Below, piece after piece: positions 59,880 to 64,000 of a DNA stretch of 64,000 nucleotides. The notes beneath the pieces are model-generated. The model saw nothing but the letters and a program-made list of their open reading frames with translations, was not told the DNA's origin and did no database searches. The position numbers were made by a program, and so were the translations under genes. Position 1 is the first letter of the stretch. Each line of letters opens with the position of its first letter. The stretch covers positions 13,851,588-13,915,587 of the forward strand of contig NC_067480.1 in assembly GCF_947179515.1 (NCBI RefSeq), read 5' to 3'. Source of the stretch: Apodemus sylvaticus. Lineage: Eukaryota; Chordata; Mammalia; Rodentia; Muridae.

Positions 59880-60300
59880 AAAAGGACATCCCCTTCAATA
59901 AATAATGGCAGGACATTGAGTTTTGAGTGTAGAAGAATGAAGCTGGAACCCTTATTTTCAACAGTTAGAAAAATCAAAGCATGGAATTAAAGATGAACAT
60001 AAAACATCACACACAAAACTACTAAAAACAATATGAGAACATTGAATAAATTAATCAGGACAATGGAAATTAGAAGGATTTTATGAACAAAAACTCAATA
60101 AACAGGCATCAAAGACAACAGCAACAACAAATGCAAAATGAGTCACAGAAAATGAGCACGTGTACACGCAAAAACCAATAGAATCTACAACAAAGGAGCC
60201 AACTTTTATAAAAAGAATAATATTGGTAAAGGATACATCTGATATACTGAGGTAATTATAGTATATTAGTAAATCCAAGTAAAGAGAAATGTAATAATAT
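59880..60300. other. AT-rich sequence, no gene recognised
   Basis: No repeat or coding feature is recognised. Confidence 0.4.
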
Positions 60301-60309
60301 GTTTAAGTG

Positions 60310-60490
60310 TTGAAATTGTGGCTCAATTGGTATAATGCTGAAAATCATGCAATCCCTAGCACAACATAAAAACTGAGTACTAAAATTTACAGCTATAATC
60401 CTAGCCCTTAAGAGGTAGAGGCAGGAGGACCAGAAGTTCAGGGCCAGCCTCAGGTTTGAGGTCAGCCTGGGCAATGTGAGACCTTGTCTT
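60310..60490 (+). mobile_element. B4-type (ID-B1 composite) SINE
   Basis: The left part (TTGTGGCTCAATTGGTATAA to CATGCAATCCCTAGCAC) is tRNA/ID-like and the right part (TACAGCTATAATCCTAGCCC to GGGCAATGTGAGACCTTGTC) is B1-like. This head-to-tail fusion defines the B4 family. It is diverged and its tail passes into a TG/TA repeat. Confidence 0.75.
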
Positions 60491-60496
60491 TAACAT

Positions 60497-60560
60497 ATTT
60501 AATGTATATGTGTATGTGTATGTATATGTACATACACACATGTGTGTGTCTGTATATGTT
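60497..60560. repeat. (TGTA)n-rich microsatellite
   Basis: Imperfect GTATATGT/GTACAT tract. Confidence 0.8.
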
Positions 60561-60764
60561 TAAGTTTGTAATGTTTAATATATATTCACTCTATGTGTGT
60601 GTTGGGACATTTGAACATATATGGATATATGCATATATGAATATTACTATATATGGACTTCTGAATACATCTAAATCATATACATATACTTTGATACACA
60701 ATGTATCAAAATAGGCTAATTAAATAAGGTACAATAAAATTGAAGACACATTTCTCCACATACA

Positions 60765-60985
60765 TACAGCTGAAGAGGTGGCTTTCTGCTTAAAACATGT
60801 ACAAGTCTTACAAAAGATTTGCATTTAAGTTTGATTCTAGCACCCATGTCACATGTCTCATAACTGTCAATACCTGCAGTTCCACGACATCTGACAGTAC
60901 TCACTTCCACAGGTATCTGCATTCACATGAACATGCCTCAATATAGAAACATATACATAGAAATAATAAAAAAGAAAATAAATCT
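60765..60985 (+). mobile_element. B3-type SINE
   Basis: CTGAAGAGGTGGCTTTCTGC is the diverged tRNA-like head of a B2/B3 element. The body has AAGTTTGATTCTAGCACCCA and CGACATCTGACAGTACTCAC. The tail has GGTATCTGCATTCACATGAA and ends (AATAAAAAAG). It is an old copy. Confidence 0.7.
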
Positions 60986-60989
60986 TCAA

Positions 60990-61390
60990 AACAAGGAAAA
61001 TTGCAGGTCCTTATGGGCCAAAGCCCATTAGATTCTGCTTATCATTTATAATGATATGGCTAGATGAGTCCAGAAGATAAACCTCCTCTTTTTCCTTTAG
61101 GCACTAGAAAGTGTATTTTATCCACCTTCCTTTATTAACATTCTAAATAGTATATAAACATTATAAAACAAATTAATCTGTTTGTGACCTGGGTCTGTGA
61201 TAGGGATCATCAATTATACAGTAGTGACAGGGCTTTTCCTGTTTGTTTTCCCAGCCCCTTTCAGTCTTGGTCACTTGTTCTTTTTTGGTTAATCTAGCCT
61301 AACCCTTGTGAAATAGGGACCAAAAAGAGTATCAACTCAGTATCATGAGGTTTAAGAGATGGCACAATAGTAAAAAGGTCAAGTTCTAAG
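60990..61390. other. Sequence with no gene recognised
   Basis: Nothing is supported here. Confidence 0.4.
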
Positions 61391-61394
61391 GAAC

Positions 61395-61800
61395 CTTCAA
61401 ACTCAAGAGGTTCCTAACCTTTGGCAGAGCTCTTTCTGGGTCCTGGGCTGAGAAGCCAGCGGCTCTGTAAACCGGCCACCCAGATCTGAAGACCAGGTGA
61501 GGGTCTGGATGATAAGGTACATGGGCTTGTGACCATCACTGTGGCATTCAGCCTCAGGACTTCCCAGGTACCTCTCTGTTCCCCTGGAACAGTATGAGGG
61601 GCACAGCAGAGATCAAAGACAGAGCTACCAGCCCTAGTGGGGGTGAGGGCAGGAGGGTGGGGGGACACCGGCCAAGCTACTGCAAAGCTGGTGACGGTGA
61701 TGGTGACGGTATATCCCCTTCTCAATACCATAGATCTCGTCTGAGGCACACATCCCATGGCCCAGTCTTACCTGGGTACCACTAGTTGTGTGACCCCAGG
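61395..61800. other. GC-richer segment of unknown nature
   Basis: About 400 bp with visibly higher GC and several CpG sites inside AT-rich flanks. Open frames occur on both strands (61,414-61,758 minus, 114 codons; 61,594-61,785 plus, 63 codons), none with a recognised domain. A retrocopied exon, a decayed LTR or a regulatory element are all possible. Confidence 0.35.
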
Positions 61801-61889
61801 CTCTCTGCAGTGCATTCCCATCACACACACACACCCCACCACCACCAGACACCAACAATCCACCACGCACATCATACAACCCTTATTGC

Positions 61890-62910
61890 TTTGTTGACCT
61901 TTCACATTCTGGGTAAGATGAAATCTCAAAGTTGTTTTTATTTTAATTTCCCTACTTTCTAAGGATGTACAACATTTTATTGAACTATTTAATAACAAGT
62001 TTTCTTTCTTCTTTTGAGACCACTTTGTTCAAATCCCAAGCCTGTCTTAGCGAATGCATCATTTATTTTCCACTCTTTGTCTTTTGAGTTCTTAGTATAT
62101 TTAGAGATTAATCCTCGGTCATCACTAGCGAACTTCCTCTCCCATTCTATGGTCTTGCTTTTCAACAGATCATTTTATTGGTGGAGCAGAAATCTTTTCA
62201 AGCCTGAGATGTGCTTGTCGGTTACTGGCTTGCAATCCTGGACACACAGAGTCCTATTCAGAAAGTCTTCCTACATCTCAAATGACTAGGGTGTTTCATA
62301 AGTTTTCTTTTAGTAGTTCAATGTTTCAGGTTTAATATTTAGATCTTTTATCCACTTGGGGGTTAGATTTTTGAAAAGCTGATTGATCTCTATCTAATTT
62401 TATTTTTATGTGGGTTTTCAGTTTTCGCAGTAGCAATTGTTGAAAATGATAATCTATTTTTAACCAATGTATTTTTCATCTTTATTGAATATTAAAATGC
62501 TCTCATTACAAATGTGCATGTTTCTGAACTTCATTTTTTGTCCCATCCATCTACTTTTATGCCAGTGTCATTTTGTTTTTATTACTACAATACTGAAATA
62601 TATGAGGCCCAGTATGGTAACGTCTCTGGATTTTGCAATGTAGGGTCTTTGGTGTTTCCATATAAAATTTAGGAATTTTTATATTTATGTAAAAATTTCA
62701 ATGTGCATGTGAATGAGAATGCATTGAATCTGAAATGTCCATTTAAGGGTCATTTTCACAATATCCTACCAATCTGTGAGCATGTAATGCTTTTCTATTT
62801 CCTAGTACCTTTGTCTTCAATGATTTAGATTTTAATTGTAGGGATCCTTTAATACCTTGGATAGGCCTATTCCTATATATTTTTATTTTGTTTAAGGCTC
62901 CAATGAATGG
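61890..62910 (-). mobile_element. Old L1 ORF2 fragment, antisense
   Basis: Antisense ORF2 C-terminal half: TGGGTAAGATGAAATCTCAA on the left, CTCCCATTCTATGGTCTTGC in the middle and CTTGGATAGGCCTATTCCTA on the right. The match is diverged and truncated at both ends. Short coding remnants such as REIKIKTTLRFHLT survive at 61,900-61,960 on the minus strand. Confidence 0.8.
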
Positions 62911-63231
62911 TCCTATGTTAGTTATCTATTGTTGCATGATTGTTTTCTTCCTTGTCAACTTGTGTAATAACTTCCAACACTATGAGACTTAGCTTTCAGG
63001 GAGGAGACTTTTACACTCTCTCCTAGCATGTGTCATTCAAGGATTGTTTCAGGATTGTGGCAACTTTGGCAAGAGCGTCTTACCTTTAAATTATGGAAAA
63101 CAACTAAGGGCAACAACAATAGCCTGTGTTGTTATTGTAGCCTGTTGGTACACTATGCTTTCACCAGCTAACATCACGTGGGGGGTAGGGGCGTCTTCCA
63201 TCATTAATTATTAATTTTATTCATCTCTCTC

Positions 63232-63310
63232 TTTATATATATACATATATATATATAATGTGTGTGTGTTTATACCTTTGTGTTTATGTGTATATATACC
63301 ATTGTGTGTC
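63232..63310. repeat. (TA)n/(TG)n low-complexity tract
   Basis: Alternating TATATA and TGTGTG segments, imperfect, extending to about 63,360. Confidence 0.8.
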
Positions 63311-63559
63311 TGTGTGCATGTGAACATGTGCATGAGAACACATGTGTATATGTGTGACTACATAAAATAATGTTTCTTTATGGCTTTTTCATACACCATT
63401 CGAGTTTTCTCCTTTTCCTTGCTCTGTCTATATCACTATCACTTTCCATCTCACTAGTTAAAGCCTCATCCCCAGTTTTTCTCATTTCTCCATTTATAGC
63501 ACGTGTGTCTTACTATCTACCTCTCTAGACCTCCTTCTACCATAATTCCTACTTTATTG

Positions 63560-64000
63560 TCCTTTGTGGATATTTCACATGATATAGACAGGTTTAAGGC
63601 TTTGGAGCTAGGATCCAGAAATAATAAAGAACATTTAGTATTTGCATTTCTGGGTCTGGATTACCTCACTGAGTACAATACTTTGTAATTTCATTTGTTT
63701 ACCTTCAAATTTCATTTTTTCTCACAGCTGATTAGAATTCAATTGTGCCTGTGAACCATGTTTTCATTATCAGTTCCTCAGTTTCAGGACATTTAAGAGT
63801 GTCCATCCAAACTACTGAAAAAAACTGAAGATGGGCTGAGCAAGTATCTGCCGAGTAGGATGTCAAGTCTGTTGGCATATAGCAAAGAGTGGTATCCCTG
63901 GGTCATATGGTCGATCTACTTTTAGAGTTTTGAGGAATTTCCATACTACTTCCCATAATTGCTATGTCAATTTGAAATGATACCAATCTTTCTCCACATA
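63560..64000 (-). mobile_element. Old L1 fragment, antisense, running off the window
   Basis: Complement of the ORF2 end: TCTGGATTACCTCACTGAGT, GCATATAGCAAAGAGTGGTA, CCCTGGGTCATATGGTCGAT, then TTTTGAGGAATTTCCATACT. The order matches the end of L1 ORF2 read on the minus strand, and homology continues past the right edge. It is a separate insertion from 61,890-62,910. Confidence 0.85.

Noticed and set aside
1..64000. CRISPR arrays, bacterial operons, ribosome binding sites
   Set aside because: The sequence is a mammalian genome with rodent repeats; the direct repeats found are microsatellites, LTRs, TSDs and promoter monomers.

Overview
The window is mammalian nuclear DNA from a murine rodent, most likely rat or a close relative. 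It holds L1 copies of the rodent type, B1, B2/B3 and B4-like SINEs, a BC1-type ID element and long CA, GA, AT and GAAA microsatellites on an AT-rich background. Two points lean towards Rattus over Mus: the L1 ORF1 N-terminal region and the ID element. Species is an inference. I recognise no host protein-coding gene, tRNA, rRNA or snoRNA, and the stretch reads as a repeat-filled gene desert.

Layout. Bases 1-16,000 are mostly unique AT-rich sequence, with a rearranged L1 fragment near 1.2-1.6 kb, a short sense L1 3' end at 4.4-5.0 kb with target-site duplications (TSDs), and a striking GATA/ATAG microsatellite at 9.2-9.6 kb. From 16 to 30 kb there are several antisense, 5'-truncated L1 copies; those at 20.6-22.4 kb and 29.5-30.2 kb have clear TSDs. 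This part also holds one sense L1, one B1, copies of a rodent hAT-like repeat, and an unexplained cysteine-rich open frame on the minus strand at 27.6-28.3 kb. From 32.9 to 38.3 kb an older LTR is split by a 4,575-bp class II (ERVK-like) LTR retrotransposon. That insert is complete in its non-coding parts: identical-length 417-bp LTRs differing at 4 sites, a 6-bp TSD, a tRNA-Lys-type primer binding site and a polypurine tract. Its 3.7-kb interior has no recognisable gag, pol or env frame. From 38.3 to 53.6 kb the sequence is again AT-rich with older L1 copies, one of which split a B2/B3 SINE, and an ID SINE.

The main coding content is a near-full-length sense L1 at 53.6-59.9 kb. It has about three 199-bp promoter monomers, an open ORF1 of 398 residues with an expanded coiled coil, and an ORF2 broken by at least four lesions. 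ORF1 and ORF2 would form the L1 ribonucleoprotein; here only ORF1 looks translatable at full length. The last 4 kb carry B4- and B3-type SINEs, a GC-richer stretch of unknown nature, and two old antisense L1 fragments, the last running off the end.

Repeat family names are from memory and no repeat library search was run. Small open frames elsewhere are mostly translations of microsatellites or repeats and are left out.
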